Origin: Bradyrhizobium sp. in8p8
Lineage (GTDB): Bacteria; Pseudomonadota; Alphaproteobacteria; Rhizobiales; Xanthobacteraceae
DNA length: 64,000 nt
Assembly: GCF_000426845.1 (NCBI RefSeq)
Contig: NZ_AUGD01000009.1
Span: forward strand, 288,141 to 352,140
Direction of reading: 5' to 3'
Positions 24,295 to 32,186 of this stretch are shown here, in pieces. Each line of letters starts with the position of its first letter. Position 1 is the first letter of the stretch. Position numbers and translations under genes: made by a program. Under the pieces are notes generated by a model. That model was not told where the DNA came from. It worked only from the letters and a program-made list of their open reading frames with translations, and made no database searches.

Positions 24295-24936
24295 TTACGC
24301 TTCGCCGCGGCGCTTTTTGCCGGCGGCGACGATCTGAGCTGCGAGGTTCGGCCCCTTGCCGTCGCCACCATCCCCGGAACCGACGTCCGGATTGGGTGCG
24401 CCGTTGAGACGCTCGCGCGCGGCCTGACTGGCAGGCTTCGGGGGCTCGGCCGCGGCCGGCACATCCGGCATCCCCCCCAGAAGCGCAATAGCTTCGCCGC
24501 GGTTCATCTGGGTGTTGAGCGCAAGATTGACGGCCATCGCGTAGTGGGACGAGCTGCGCTGCGCGGCCTTCGAGGTGATGATGGAGGCGATCCGGCCGCG
24601 CTCGCGGCGGCGGGCGGCACGGGCCTTCTTGTCGGCCTTGTCGTCTTCGTCGCTCTCGTCGTCGCCGTCCTTCTCGGCCTTGTCGTTCTCGTCTTCGTCC
24701 TCGGACATGTCTTCGTCGTCACCGCCGTCTTCGGCGCCTTCGTCGTCCTTCTTGTCCTCGGACTTGGCGTCCTTCTTGTCGTCTTCCTTGTCCTCGTCGT
24801 CGCTCTCGGACTTGACGTCCTTCTTGTCATTCTCATCCTCGGCCTTCTTGGCGGTGCCGAGGGCGAGTGAAGCCATGCGGGCGAGCGTGCTGGTGCTGGC
24901 GCCGGACTGCGGGACAGAAGCGCGTGCTTTCAACAT
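24295..24936 (-). CDS. Highly acidic head-module protein, scaffold candidate
   Basis: The 213-residue protein begins MLKARASVPQSGASTSTLAR. Residues about 30-105 are almost entirely Asp, Glu, Lys and Ser (EDENDKKDVKSESDDEDKED and similar), followed by a basic helix KKARAARRRERGRIASIITSK (about 101-121) and a Pro/Ala tail. It lies between the S49 protease and the decoration gene, where scaffolding proteins are found. Extreme charge and position suggest a scaffold; no sequence family is recognised. Confidence 0.65.
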   Translation of the reverse strand: MLKARASVPQSGASTSTLARMASLALGTAKKAEDENDKKDVKSESDDEDKEDDKKDAKSEDKKDDEGAEDGGDDEDMSEDEDENDKAEKDGDDESDEDDKADKKARAARRRERGRIASIITSKAAQRSSSHYAMAVNLALNTQMNRGEAIALLGGMPDVPAAAEPPKPASQAARERLNGAPNPDVGSGDGGDGKGPNLAAQIVAAGKKRRGEA

Positions 24937-24949
24937 TTCGAAGTCTCCG

Positions 24950-25774
24950 TTATGTGTTGACGTGTTCGATGAATTCCAGCAACGCCTGGTCCACAGGCAT
25001 CGCTGCATCCGCGAGACCGGCTTTGATGCCGTCCTCTCCGAGGAAGCATGCGGCCTCCGTCTCGCGCACCGTGGATGCTTCGATGCCGCGATTTCTGGCG
25101 ACGAGGTCGACGAACATCTCGCCGAGCGTGTCGACATCAGCCTGCATACGCTCGCGCGCCTCATCAGACAGAACCACCGTAGGATAGCTGTCCGCCTTGC
25201 GGGCGCCGTATTGGATCATGGTGACCTTGACGCCGAAATTCTCCAGCATCTTGGTGACGTCGACATGCATGGTGATGACGCCGATCGAACCGATGCCGGC
25301 CGTGCGCGGCATCAGGATGCGGTCGGAGGCTGAAGCCAGCGCATAAGCCGCGCTATAGCAGCTCTCATCGACGATCGACCAGATCGGCTTGCTGCCGCGC
25401 AGTCCGAAGATGGCATCCGAAAGATCGAAACAGCCCGACACCACTCCACCTGGCGAGTTCACGTGCATCAGGATGCCACGAACGTCCTCGTCCTGGATCG
25501 CGGCCACAAACTGCCCGGCGATCCGCGCATATTGCGTCTCGTCCGACCAGTAATAGGGGTCCTCGTGCACCAGCACGCCGCTGATTGGAATGATCGCGAC
25601 GCCGGCGACCAGGTCGTATGGCTTCCATTCCGAGGCCGGAGCGGCCGGTGCCAACAGGGCGTCCGGCGCGGTGCTGCCGCGCAGCATCCGGGTGCGCACC
25701 TCCTCCAGCATCGCCGCGGCCGCGCTCGGCAGCAGCGCTAGGGGCGCATCGAAGATGGAGAGGGAAGATTTCAT
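24950..25774 (-). CDS. Capsid maturation protease, S49 (SppA/lambda gpC) family
   Basis: The 274-residue protein begins MKSSLSIFDAPLALLPSAAA. Family blocks are GVAIIPISGVLVHE (about 59-72), HVNSPGGVVSGCFDLSD (about 104-120), the nucleophile Ser in DESCYSAAYALAS (about 138-150) and GSIGVITMHVDVTKMLENFG (about 163-182), followed by the candidate Lys in GARKADSYP. It processes scaffold and portal in lambda-like heads. All catalytic positions appear intact. Confidence 0.92.
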   Translation of the reverse strand: MKSSLSIFDAPLALLPSAAAAMLEEVRTRMLRGSTAPDALLAPAAPASEWKPYDLVAGVAIIPISGVLVHEDPYYWSDETQYARIAGQFVAAIQDEDVRGILMHVNSPGGVVSGCFDLSDAIFGLRGSKPIWSIVDESCYSAAYALASASDRILMPRTAGIGSIGVITMHVDVTKMLENFGVKVTMIQYGARKADSYPTVVLSDEARERMQADVDTLGEMFVDLVARNRGIEASTVRETEAACFLGEDGIKAGLADAAMPVDQALLEFIEHVNT

Positions 25775-25802
25775 AGGAGAGGTCTCGCGGTTGGCGATGC
25801 CG

Positions 25803-26981
25803 TCACTTTGGCGAGGTCTGCCGACTGGCCGGAACGTCCTGTTTTCCGGACCACTCCGGAAGCGGGATGCCGTATTCCTCGAACAGCCCGATTTCGTACC
25901 GGCGCTGCTCGAGCACCTCCTCGAAATCGAGGCCCTGCGAAGCGGCCTCGTCTTCGAGCGTCGAAAGCGCGCCATCCATGCGCAGGATCGCCGCCTGCGC
26001 CTCGCTGGTCGGATCGATCCAGCCGCGCGGCGCGCCCAGCCATCTGGCCCGGCTGTAGGCGGTTCGGCATTCGATGAAATCTGGCGCGCCGGCCGGAAGC
26101 GGCAATTCATCGAAGGCGTGCATCTCTTCCATCACGCAGCAGCGGATCGGCGCTGCCCAATTCGTCGTGAATTCATCGCGGCGCCGATCGATCGTCTTCC
26201 AGGCCTCGAGCAACGCGCCGCGCGCACTCGAATAGTTGACGTCCGACCAGTTGTTGGAGATCTGCTGCGTCGATAGCCCGGTGCCGGCGGCGACGTTGCG
26301 GAGTACCGCGGCTTCGAACTGCCCGAAGTTTGCCGACGGCCGCTTGGCGTCAAGGATGTTGATCTTTTCACCCGGAAACATGATCGGAACACGGGCGTTT
26401 CCGACCGAGAATTTCTGCTCGGCGTGGAAATCGCGCCGGGCGTTCTGATAGCCGACGCGCCCGGGGAGCCACTTCATGACCGCGATCGTGTCGCCGTCCA
26501 CCAACTTGTGCCGAAGCGCGACGTGCGCCATCTGGCCGAAATTGAGGTTCCGGCCAGCATCGCACCATTTGCCGACGTCGGCTGCCCAGGATCGCCAGTT
26601 GGCGTCGACCGCGCGAGCGTAGTCCTTGGCCCACTCGTGATCAAATCCCTTGATGCCGGTGTACATCTGCAGCCAGCGATAGTCCGGCTTCGGGATCGGC
26701 CGCAGCATCGGGCCGATCGCGTTGTCCAGCACCCGCGTAATCGCGCCGGACGCCCAGCCATCGTTGCGCACAATGTCGCGCACCCGCGACACGATGCGAT
26801 CGCGGTACATGTTGAGCTCGGCGTCCGGGCTCCACAGGTACCCGAACCGGTTGCGACCGTACCGTTTGGCAGCATGGCGGCGAGGAAGCGTCGCTCGCGC
26901 CTTGTCAGGGACGCCATGGCTATCCGTGCTCGTAGTCTCGATCGTCGGTCGACCCGTCGGTATCGCCGCCTTCGTCGACAT
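25803..26981 (-). CDS. Portal protein, lambda gpB-like, internally deleted and probably frameshifted
   Basis: The frame shows clear portal sequence: WSPDAELNMYRDRIVSRVRD, DYARAVDANWRSWA, then FPGEKINILDAKRPSANFG, LSTQQISNNWSDVNYSSARG and APRGWIDPTSEAQAAILRMD. At most 392 residues are encoded, against about 500-530 in the family. The block between VMKWLPGRVGY and QNARRDFHAEQ (about 26450) lacks the usual central region of some 130 residues. The in-frame ATG at 26981 has no good ribosome site and overlaps the upstream gene. An ATG at 26917 right after that gene's stop encodes MASLTRRERRFLAAMLPN in another frame, suggesting a one-base loss near 26866. Probably non-functional. Confidence 0.8.
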   Translation of the reverse strand: MSTKAAIPTGRPTIETTSTDSHGVPDKARATLPRRHAAKRYGRNRFGYLWSPDAELNMYRDRIVSRVRDIVRNDGWASGAITRVLDNAIGPMLRPIPKPDYRWLQMYTGIKGFDHEWAKDYARAVDANWRSWAADVGKWCDAGRNLNFGQMAHVALRHKLVDGDTIAVMKWLPGRVGYQNARRDFHAEQKFSVGNARVPIMFPGEKINILDAKRPSANFGQFEAAVLRNVAAGTGLSTQQISNNWSDVNYSSARGALLEAWKTIDRRRDEFTTNWAAPIRCCVMEEMHAFDELPLPAGAPDFIECRTAYSRARWLGAPRGWIDPTSEAQAAILRMDGALSTLEDEAASQGLDFEEVLEQRRYEIGLFEEYGIPLPEWSGKQDVPASRQTSPK

Positions 26982-27318
26982 CAGGATCAAAATCGAGCTC
27001 CGGCGCGGGCAGCGCAGCCGCCCGGCGCGGCGCATAATCTCGCGGCGCCCGCGCGCGTACGGTCTCCTCGGTGCTGGGCTGGTAGGAGAACAGCGATCCG
27101 CCGCTGTAATAGAACGTCTGCCAGATGTCGGAGCCGTCGGCTGCAATGCGGAGCGCATCGATCCGCATCATCTTGCTGCCGAACCGCTCCTCCTCGCGTG
27201 CGCGGCCGGCGTGGCTGCGATGACCGAAGATCTCGCACATGCACCACTCGAAGCCGGCCAGATCGGCGGCATCAGGCGCCGCGGCTGCTGAAGCTTCGGT
27301 CTCTGTCGTTGCGTCCAT
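26920..27318 (-). CDS. Conserved-type phage protein upstream of portal (132 aa)
   Basis: It begins MDATTETEASAAAAPDAADL; the ATG at 27318 has a GGAGGGAG site and is preferred over a GTG at 27342. The core reads FEWCMCEIFGHRSHAGRARE and KMMRIDALRIAADGSDIWQT. The C-terminus is acidic (DFDPDVDEGGDTDGSTDD). It lies between the helicase and portal genes. I recognise no family; a DNA-mimic or regulatory role cannot be judged. Confidence 0.55.
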   Translation of the reverse strand: MDATTETEASAAAAPDAADLAGFEWCMCEIFGHRSHAGRAREEERFGSKMMRIDALRIAADGSDIWQTFYYSGGSLFSYQPSTEETVRARAPRDYAPRRAAALPAPELDFDPDVDEGGDTDGSTDDRDYEHG

Positions 27319-27338
27319 TTCTCCCTCCGTTGCTGCTG

Positions 27339-29030
27339 TCACTCCGGAAACTCCGTCTCTGGCATCCCATGGTCGACGGGATCATCAAACATGTATCGCT
27401 GCGGCTGCGTCGCCGGCATTCCGATGATTGGCTTGCCCGTCCACCAGAACCACGGCTCCTGAAATCCGATGACGCCGAGCTTCTTCAGCCGTCCGGTCGA
27501 GCGGCTCCATCGCGACTTCAGCGTGTTTTCGGAGACGGGTTGCGATCCGTCTTCTGGGATCGCGCTCTGGCGGTAGATCTTGCTGACCAGCGCGCGGTGC
27601 ACGACGTGCGTGCTGCGCGACAGGCCGAGCTCCGGCGGCGCTTCCTGGCCGCTCTCGTGCAGCGCCTTCCAGAAGGCCTTGAAGAACTGGTCCTCGATGT
27701 CGGTGAGCTTGAAGCCGCCCTTGGTGTCGCCGGAGCGCTTCTCCTCGCCTTTTTCCGGCTCGACCGACCAGTTCGGCTCCGTCACCACGCAGGATGTGCG
27801 CACCTTGCCGAACTTGTTCTTGATGCCCGTCTCGACGCCGTGCAGCACGAAGTCGGCGACCGTTCCGGTCTCGCCCTCCCGCTGCTTCTGGATCTCCATG
27901 GTCCGGACATCGCGGCTGTCATTGTCCTTGATCTGGATATTCTGGCGGTTTTCGACCCGCGTCTTCTTGTGGACCGCGATCACCGTCTCGACGTTGTTGG
28001 TCAGCTGCTCATTGCCGCGGTGCTTGCCGAGCGCATTGGTGTGGCCGATCACGATCAGCGAGCACTCGAGCGCGCGGATGATCGCCTTGTAGCGGTCGCG
28101 GATCTTGGACACGACCTCGCTGTCGATCTCGGACGCCCCCGGGGTGGCGGCGTTGTGGGTATCGATGATGACGGCGCCCGGCCGCTGGCCGCCGAAGGCG
28201 ATGCGACAAAGGCCGTCGATTTCCTTGATCAGTTCGTCGACGTTGAGTTCCTTGGACCAGAGGTCGACCGGATGCGTCAGAGCGGCGAAGGGAACGCTGG
28301 CCTGCACGTCGAAATAGCGCGAATAGGCCAGCATGCGGCCGCGTGCGCCGCGGCCGCCCTCATAGGCGCACCACACGACCGGCTGCGGCTTCAGGATCCG
28401 CCGCCCGAAGAACGGCACGCCGCGGGCGACGCACATGGCGAGGTGATAGGTGATGAAGGATTTCCCGGCCTGTGATGGGCCCATGATGATGGTGAGCTCT
28501 TGCTCCGGGATCAGGTCCTCGACGAGATAGTCGTACTGATCCGGCGAGACCGCATCCCGGTCCTCGAACAGCAGCAAGCCCATCTTCGACTGCCAGGCGT
28601 CGAGCCCGACCAAGTTGGTCTGCCCTTCCTGCGTGAACCTCCGCTCGGCGGTCTCGAAGATCGATTGCGCGTAGGCGCTGGCGTCGTCATCACCCAGCTC
28701 GTCGCCGAGGCCGACGAGATAGCCGACGAACTGCTTGGCCGGCCTGCCGGCGATCACCATCGTCTCGCCGCCGAGCCACTCGATGATCTGTTTTGGCTCG
28801 GGCGCGAAGCCGTCGAGGCTGACCATCCCGTCGAACACGCGGCCGAGCGCCCGATCGAAGAACTCGCGCGAGGACACCAGGTCGCGCATCTCCGGCGCGA
28901 TCTCCGGCCGCCGCAGCATCAGCGCAAGCAGGCGATGCTCGGCAAGCTGGTCAGACAGCTTCGCGCCCCGCTCGTCCTCGATGTCGCCGAGGACATATTC
29001 CTCGAGCACTTCAGGCATCATCGCGGGCAA
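27339..29030 (-). CDS. Replicative helicase-type ATPase (DnaB N-terminal + RepA/AAA_25-like)
   Basis: The 563-residue protein has a DnaB N-like helical domain (about 25-130, EHRLLALMLRRPEIAPEMRD). A RecA-like ATPase follows: Walker A GPSQAGKSF (about 184-192), Walker B AVIIDTHNAA (about 285-294), and a VIGHTNALGKHRG sensor-like loop. The C-terminal part (about 440-563) looks like a winged-helix DNA-binding region (LSRSTHVVHRALVSKIYR). It probably unwinds the phage origin. Confidence 0.8.
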   Translation of the reverse strand: MPAMMPEVLEEYVLGDIEDERGAKLSDQLAEHRLLALMLRRPEIAPEMRDLVSSREFFDRALGRVFDGMVSLDGFAPEPKQIIEWLGGETMVIAGRPAKQFVGYLVGLGDELGDDDASAYAQSIFETAERRFTQEGQTNLVGLDAWQSKMGLLLFEDRDAVSPDQYDYLVEDLIPEQELTIIMGPSQAGKSFITYHLAMCVARGVPFFGRRILKPQPVVWCAYEGGRGARGRMLAYSRYFDVQASVPFAALTHPVDLWSKELNVDELIKEIDGLCRIAFGGQRPGAVIIDTHNAATPGASEIDSEVVSKIRDRYKAIIRALECSLIVIGHTNALGKHRGNEQLTNNVETVIAVHKKTRVENRQNIQIKDNDSRDVRTMEIQKQREGETGTVADFVLHGVETGIKNKFGKVRTSCVVTEPNWSVEPEKGEEKRSGDTKGGFKLTDIEDQFFKAFWKALHESGQEAPPELGLSRSTHVVHRALVSKIYRQSAIPEDGSQPVSENTLKSRWSRSTGRLKKLGVIGFQEPWFWWTGKPIIGMPATQPQRYMFDDPVDHGMPETEFPE

Positions 29031-29400
29031 GGTCCAGGAGATTGTCGAGGAAGGCCTCGCCCTGGTCGAACATCGCGGCGAGCAACTGTCGCGCGACGTC
29101 GACTTTGGCCATGCCGTATTTTGTAGCCAGCGCGTGCAGCGTCGGGACGTTGGCCTCGGGGATTTCGACAGTGATCGGTTGTGGCCGCTGCGGCCGCCGG
29201 CCGCCCTTGGCGGTCAACTTGATGCCGAATTTCCGGCACGCCATGTTGATGCGCGGGCCCGACTTTGCATCGAGCCCGATATCGACGGCGATCTGCGAGG
29301 CGCTCATTCCCTGGTTCGCGAGATGCTTGACGTAAGCCTTGCGTTCGTCCGTCCACTTGATCGCAAAGTATTTGCCGATGCCGAAGTCAGGACGCTGCAT
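29011..29400 (-). CDS. GcrA-like HTH protein
   Basis: The 129-residue protein has an N-terminal W-T-D-E-R motif and helix-turn-helix (WTDERKAYVKHLANQGMSAS, about 15-34, then QIAVDIG) matching the GcrA/Hin-type DNA-binding segment. A basic linker with KGGRRPQRPQ follows and then a helical C-terminal part. GcrA in alphaproteobacteria couples sigma-70 promoters to GANTC adenine methylation; the C-terminal region here is not clearly GcrA. It overlaps the helicase start by 20 nt. Confidence 0.6.
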   Translation of the reverse strand: MQRPDFGIGKYFAIKWTDERKAYVKHLANQGMSASQIAVDIGLDAKSGPRINMACRKFGIKLTAKGGRRPQRPQPITVEIPEANVPTLHALATKYGMAKVDVARQLLAAMFDQGEAFLDNLLDLARDDA

Positions 29401-29677
29401 CGCGGCGCCTCCTCAGCCATTCGATCGCCTTGTCTGGCTTTTCGCTGCATTGCTGCAGGAACTTCATCACCGCCAGCAGCAGCATGATCCGCTCGACCTG
29501 CTCCCATCCCGGCTCGTCGATTAGGCCGGCCAGCAGCCGGGCGCGCTCCGAGCCCTCGATCCGGTGGGCCTCGAGATCGACGCTCTTGATCATCTCAGCC
29601 AGGCCGACCTTGCGCTCCGCCATTTCCATGGCGTTGCGGATCGCTTCGTCTGCCTGTTTCTCGGCCGCAGTGGTCAT
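29387..29677 (-). CDS. Small helical phage protein (96 aa)
   Basis: It begins MTTAAEKQADEAIRNAMEMA and is helical throughout, ending EWLRRRRDAAS. The start overlaps the ribbon-helix-helix gene's stop (ATGA at 29674-29677) and its end overlaps the GcrA-like gene by 14 nt. The tight packing supports a real gene. The function is unknown. Confidence 0.55.
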   Translation of the reverse strand: MTTAAEKQADEAIRNAMEMAERKVGLAEMIKSVDLEAHRIEGSERARLLAGLIDEPGWEQVERIMLLLAVMKFLQQCSEKPDKAIEWLRRRRDAAS

Positions 29678-29874
29678 GGCTTCGCGTCTTCCTTCCGCGG
29701 GGCCGCAGTCATCGCGAGACCGATGTAGACGCGCACTTGGCTGCTGAATGTCCGCCCGTTCAGCTCGGCCTCGTCGGCGATGCGCTCGAACAGCTTCGCG
29801 GAGAAACGGACAGCGATCGCCTTCGATTTGCCGTGCTCGGAGTAGCCGGCGGGGCGTTTTGGGGTCCTGGGCAT
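29674..29874 (-). CDS. Ribbon-helix-helix DNA-binding protein (Arc/CopG type)
   Basis: This 66-residue basic protein has a beta strand KAIAVRFSAKLFERIADEAE followed by LNGRTFSSQVRVYIGLAM, the strand-helix-turn-helix order of Arc/CopG repressors (about residues 18-54). It lies in the early/replication part of the leftward operon. A regulatory role is likely; the operator is not identified. Confidence 0.75.
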   Translation of the reverse strand: MPRTPKRPAGYSEHGKSKAIAVRFSAKLFERIADEAELNGRTFSSQVRVYIGLAMTAAPRKEDAKP

Positions 29875-30422
29875 CAGAATGCCCTCGCCTGCTCGCGGCC
29901 CATATCGACTTCAAAGCGCATCTGCTCGAAGCGGCGCTTTTGTGCTTCCGTGCCGTAGCACTGGACCATCCAGAACCACATCGCGACAGCATCGGCCTCG
30001 TCATCGTTGCCGACGGCAAAGCCGTAGTTGCGTGCGCGCAACGTCATGTCCGGCTTCTTGGCGTTGCCTTTCCCGGTCCAGAACTTCTTCACCTGCGACG
30101 GATTGATCATGCGCACGGGGATCCCAAACCCCTCGCGCAGGCACTCCTCCTCCAGGGTCGAGGCATACGAGCAGAGCTTGATCACGGTAGCCGGGGTCGT
30201 GACGCCGAAGATGCTCGGCTGCTCATAGCCGATCAGCGCAGGCTTCTCGACGATGATGATCTGCCGCAGCCAGGCGCGGACGTTGGCTTGGTGACGGCCG
30301 TAATTGTCGCCGGTCGACTCGAACTTGTGTGATCCGAATGTTGGCGTGGCATCCGGCTCTCCAACGGCATAGCCGGTGTTCGCCGCGAGATCGAAGGTGA
30401 GCAGCTTGCCATTGATGGACAT
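29874..30422 (-). CDS. RuvC-like Holliday junction resolvase
   Basis: The 182-residue protein starts MSINGKLLTFDLAANTGYAV. The RNase H-like acidic residues are visible: D11 in LTFDLAANTG, E67 in LIGYEQPS, and D140/D141 with D144 in GNDDEADAVAMW. It also carries INPSQVKKFWTGKGNAKKPD, typical of phage RuvC-like enzymes. It resolves branched replication or recombination intermediates before packaging. Confidence 0.85.
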   Translation of the reverse strand: MSINGKLLTFDLAANTGYAVGEPDATPTFGSHKFESTGDNYGRHQANVRAWLRQIIIVEKPALIGYEQPSIFGVTTPATVIKLCSYASTLEEECLREGFGIPVRMINPSQVKKFWTGKGNAKKPDMTLRARNYGFAVGNDDEADAVAMWFWMVQCYGTEAQKRRFEQMRFEVDMGREQARAF

Positions 30423-30510
30423 GGCATATCCCCCGGCGCCGTAACATGACGCCCGCTGTCCGCGGCCTTACGCGTGCCGCAGCGTTGCAAAGACTGAAAC
30501 GAACGGCCGC

Positions 30511-30756
30511 CTACAGCGGGATTTCGTCGATCCGCGCCGCGATCAGGTCGCCGAACGGCGTGCCCTTCAGCGAGGACGCGAGCTGCCGCATCTGGTCCCC
30601 TCCCCGCCGCGCGCGGATCTCTGCCCAGCTGTCGGTCGTATCGAGCCAAGTTGCGACATCGCTCATCAGCTCGGACCGCCACGACCACGCGCGCGATCGC
30701 CAGAGGCAGAATACGCCCAGCCAGTATGCCGCCGATGCTGCCGCTTCCCGGATCAC
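30511..30756 (-). CDS. Small phage protein with hydrophobic N-terminus (81 aa)
   Basis: A GTG start at 30754-30756 overlaps the TGA of the upstream gene (GTGA). The product begins MIREAAASAAYWLGVFCLWR and ends GDLIAARIDEIPL. The hydrophobic stretch at about 7-20 could be a short membrane segment, followed by an amphipathic region MSDVATWLDTTDSWAEIRA. No family is recognised. Confidence 0.5.
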   Translation of the reverse strand: MIREAAASAAYWLGVFCLWRSRAWSWRSELMSDVATWLDTTDSWAEIRARRGGDQMRQLASSLKGTPFGDLIAARIDEIPL

Positions 30757-31151
30757 TCGTTGAACTCCAGCTCGAGCTGCTCGATCTGACGACGCTGCGC
30801 TTCCTGTGCGGCACGCAACGCAGCCAGTTGTGACGAGCGCTTGAAGCGCTTCCACCAGGTCGGCCGAGACCCGGCCATCAGGTTTTCGAGGATGACGAGG
30901 CCGGCCTCCGTGCGCAGGAGCTTCGCCAGATCCGCGGCGGAGAGCGAGTATTTGTTCGCCAGCCAATACTGGATCATGCGATCGCTCGCCTGCGTGGCCT
31001 CACGCAGCTCGATCATTGTTTTCGTTGGCCAAAACGCCTGCACGGCGCGCATGACGACCGAATTCGTCTGCAAGCCAGCTTCGTTTCGACTGCAAGACCT
31101 TGCAGCCGCTGAATTTGAGGCTGACGCCACCGTCGAATAGGCTTTCGGCAT
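30753..31151 (-). CDS. HTH-type phage regulatory protein (132 aa)
   Basis: It begins MPKAYSTVASASNSAAARSC. Residues about 35-85 (FWPTKTMIELREATQASDRM, then IQYWLANKYSLSAADLAKLL) form a helix-turn-helix of the YdaS/Cro-like kind. The C-terminal helix is rich in Gln, Arg and Glu and is probably a coiled coil. A later start at 31052 is possible. Likely an early regulator. Confidence 0.6.
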   Translation of the reverse strand: MPKAYSTVASASNSAAARSCSRNEAGLQTNSVVMRAVQAFWPTKTMIELREATQASDRMIQYWLANKYSLSAADLAKLLRTEAGLVILENLMAGSRPTWWKRFKRSSQLAALRAAQEAQRRQIEQLELEFNE

Positions 31152-31206
31152 GTCGGTACTCGCTACTCGGTTTGAAAAATCGGACGCAAAAACGCAGAAG
31201 CCGCGT

Positions 31207-31437
31207 TCACGACGCGGCTTTGGCAGCAGTGTGCGCGGCCATCAGACTTTTCGAGGAAACGCCAGGAATGCCGCGGCGGCACGCTCCGTCGATAATCGCC
31301 GGCCAGTACTTGATGCGGATCGATCCGCGGGCGCGCATTTTCTTGGCGGCTCCGTACGAGACCCGGGCGTCTGCCGCGAACTTAGCGAGCGACGGCCAAG
31401 TCGAGATCATTGTAGAAACGATCCTGGTACCTCTCAT
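31207..31437 (-). CDS. Small HTH protein, Cro-like candidate (76 aa)
   Basis: The ATG at 31437 overlaps the stop of the preceding gene (ATGA). The sequence WPSLAKFAADARVSYGAAKK (about 12-31) followed by MRARGSIRIKYWPAIIDGA is a short helix-turn-helix, with the recognition helix near residues 25-35. It resembles small Cro/YdaS regulators in prophage early regions. No cognate operator was identified. Confidence 0.6.
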   Translation of the reverse strand: MRGTRIVSTMISTWPSLAKFAADARVSYGAAKKMRARGSIRIKYWPAIIDGACRRGIPGVSSKSLMAAHTAAKAAS

Positions 31438-31823
31438 GACAACCTCAGCTCGGCTTTCGCACGCGGCCGCTCGACCTTCGCCGGCCATTCGGCGCCTTCC
31501 GGCCAATTCGTGGAGAACCACTGCATGGCGAATTCGTACTTTCCGGTCGAAAGATCGGCGCCGTCGCTGGCAATGCCGTTCAGTTTCTTGCCGTCATTGA
31601 AGACCAGCACTGAAACGCGGGCGAGCGAGAGGCTGCGGGCCTTTCGGTAGGCGTAGAGCCGCAGCCTACCCGGCGCCGAATTGTCGGCGTCCGGCAGCAC
31701 GAAGTTTGGAATCCCGTCCGGCGCCGCCTCGAGCCACGTCGACAGCTTGATCCGGGGCGGCGGCCGCAGCTGGGTCCGAAAGGCCCGACTGAGCATCGAG
31801 GGGGACCCGAGACCCTCGATCAC
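31434..31823 (-). CDS. Short ORF with possible terminase-large-like N-terminus
   Basis: The GTG at 31823 has a GAAGGA site 6 nt upstream. The 129-residue product has an N-terminal part SRAFRTQLRPPPRIKLSTWL then VLPDADNSAPGRLRLYAYRK (about 12-58) that resembles the first 60 residues of GpA-type terminase large subunits (L-R-P-P-P-R-x-x-L-S-x-W...P-G-R-x-R-L-x-x-Y). The rest (about 60-129) shows no Walker motifs and reads as another domain. It could be a truncated and fused terminase remnant, or an unrelated early protein. Confidence 0.4.
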   Translation of the reverse strand: MIEGLGSPSMLSRAFRTQLRPPPRIKLSTWLEAAPDGIPNFVLPDADNSAPGRLRLYAYRKARSLSLARVSVLVFNDGKKLNGIASDGADLSTGKYEFAMQWFSTNWPEGAEWPAKVERPRAKAELRLS

Positions 31824-31986
31824 GACCGATCCTTCTTCACGACTGGATGCCAGGCGGCTGGTCTTCGCTCAGTCCTGCCAAGACGTCACGGATCGCCATG
31901 GCTTCCAGCATGGCAGCCTTTCGGGCGTGCAGATAGTCCTGGTACCACACCGCTGGGTTGTCCGTGTCAGCGCCGACGACGGCGCG

Positions 31987-32181
31987 ATGGCGACGGGCAA
32001 GACCGAGTGGAAGTTCGAGATCCTCGACATCTCCAAGGTCGACCTCAACGCGCTGCGCGCGCACTTCCCGGTGAAGGAGATCGAAAAGGCCATCGGCAAG
32101 GCCGTCCGCGCCACCAAGCAACACACCAAGATCGATGGCGTCCGCGTGTTCGAGGACGTCGCCACGCAGTTCAGGCGGTGA
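31987..32181 (+). CDS. Short conserved-type phage fragment (64 aa)
   Basis: The frame begins MATGKTEWKFEILDISKVDL and ends EDVATQFRR. The block WKFEILDISKVDLNALRAHF with a following helix looks like the C-terminal module of a larger rhizobial phage protein. No ribosome binding site precedes the ATG and the frame is open further upstream, so it may be a 5'-truncated gene next to a rearrangement point. Confidence 0.45.
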   Translation: MATGKTEWKFEILDISKVDLNALRAHFPVKEIEKAIGKAVRATKQHTKIDGVRVFEDVATQFRR

Positions 32182-32186
32182 CGACC

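Noticed and set aside
27159..27342. Portal frame extended upstream to 27158
   Set aside because: The extension overlaps a well-supported upstream gene in another frame and reads as a shadow of its acidic C-terminus.
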